Assembly: GCA_029260675.1 (NCBI GenBank)
Contig: JAJDCV010000377.1
Location: forward strand, 1-5,414
DNA: 5,414 bases
DNA from: Phycisphaeraceae bacterium
GTDB lineage: Bacteria; Planctomycetota; Phycisphaerae; Phycisphaerales; Phycisphaeraceae
Reading direction: 5' to 3'
This document shows, piece by piece, positions 5,288 through 5,414 of this stretch (the stretch's first letter is position 1; each line of letters starts with the position of its first letter). The position numbers were made by a program, and so were the translations under genes. The notes under the pieces were generated by a model. It was not told where the DNA came from, made no database searches, and was given only the letters and a program-made list of their open reading frames with translations.

Positions 5288-5300
5288 CAACCTTTTGCAT

Positions 5301-5414
5301 CTACGCCACTCTTCGCTGGCGTTGTCGGGCGTGGACGCCGTGGAGGATGAGCTTGGCGGCGACCCATAAAGCCACACGGCGGGGTCGGCGGACGAAGCGG
5401 GGCAGCGGGCCCAG
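5301..5414 (-). CDS. Partial minus-strand gene, C-terminal 37 residues, unknown product
   Basis: Reading leftward from the window edge, an open frame of 37 codons ends at TAG (5301-5303). The protein tail is basic with a hydrophobic stretch (VALWVAAKLILHGV), and ends QRQRRVA. The third codon position is mostly C or G, most strongly in the first half, as in the other genes. The length is short and GC-rich DNA is often open by chance, so the case rests on this codon bias and on the position facing the mazG-like gene across a hairpin region. The start lies outside the window. I do not recognise the family; an Arg-rich tail like this can end membrane-associated enzymes such as glycosyltransferases, but that is speculation. 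Confidence 0.4.
   Translation of the reverse strand: MGPLPRFVRRPRRVALWVAAKLILHGVHARQRQRRVA

Noticed and set aside
5136..5369. Plus-strand 77-codon frame through the GGGGTTC array
   Set aside because: It starts inside the last codons of the mazG-like gene, its N-terminus is just the repeat translated (GFGVRGSGFGVRGS), and it crosses the hairpins and the opposite-strand partial gene.

Overview
This is a GC-rich bacterial window of densely packed, compact genes. The gene families, the GC-rich intergenic palindromes, the GGGGTTC heptamer array and the weak use of Shine-Dalgarno sites suggest a planctomycete, perhaps of the Phycisphaerae type. That assignment is an inference from style and recall: no rRNA or marker gene is present.

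Layout, left to right. Positions 1-111 hold no callable gene, only a GC-rich hairpin. Positions 112-1308 (minus) encode an M42-like co-catalytic metallopeptidase. It is divergent, across only 37 bp, from a gene at 1346-2230 (plus) for a stand-alone ABC ATPase of the YlmA/ModF-like type. Positions 2231-2378 carry a nested imperfect palindromic repeat. Positions 2405-2899 (plus) encode PurE. A 265-bp gap follows with a probable terminator and a good sigma70-type promoter. Positions 3165-4790 (plus) encode a large MFS transporter of the OFA (oxalate/formate antiporter-like) family. A MazG-like nucleotide pyrophosphohydrolase follows 16 bp later (4807-5139, plus). The right edge has six tandem GGGGTTC units, a set of competing inverted repeats, and the C-terminal end of a minus-strand gene running off the window (5301-5414).

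The genes do not form an obvious pathway. PurE makes a purine nucleotide precursor and MazG-like proteins hydrolyse nucleoside triphosphates, but the two are separated by a transporter with its own promoter. I see no convincing new multi-gene system. The observations most worth a second look are: two genes (purE and the mazG-like gene) with a -10-like hexamer 6-7 nt before the ATG and no Shine-Dalgarno site, which suggests leaderless transcripts; an OFA transporter with what look like two extra membrane helices and matching extracytoplasmic inserts in both halves; and the repeat/G-quadruplex/alternative-hairpin region after the mazG-like gene.
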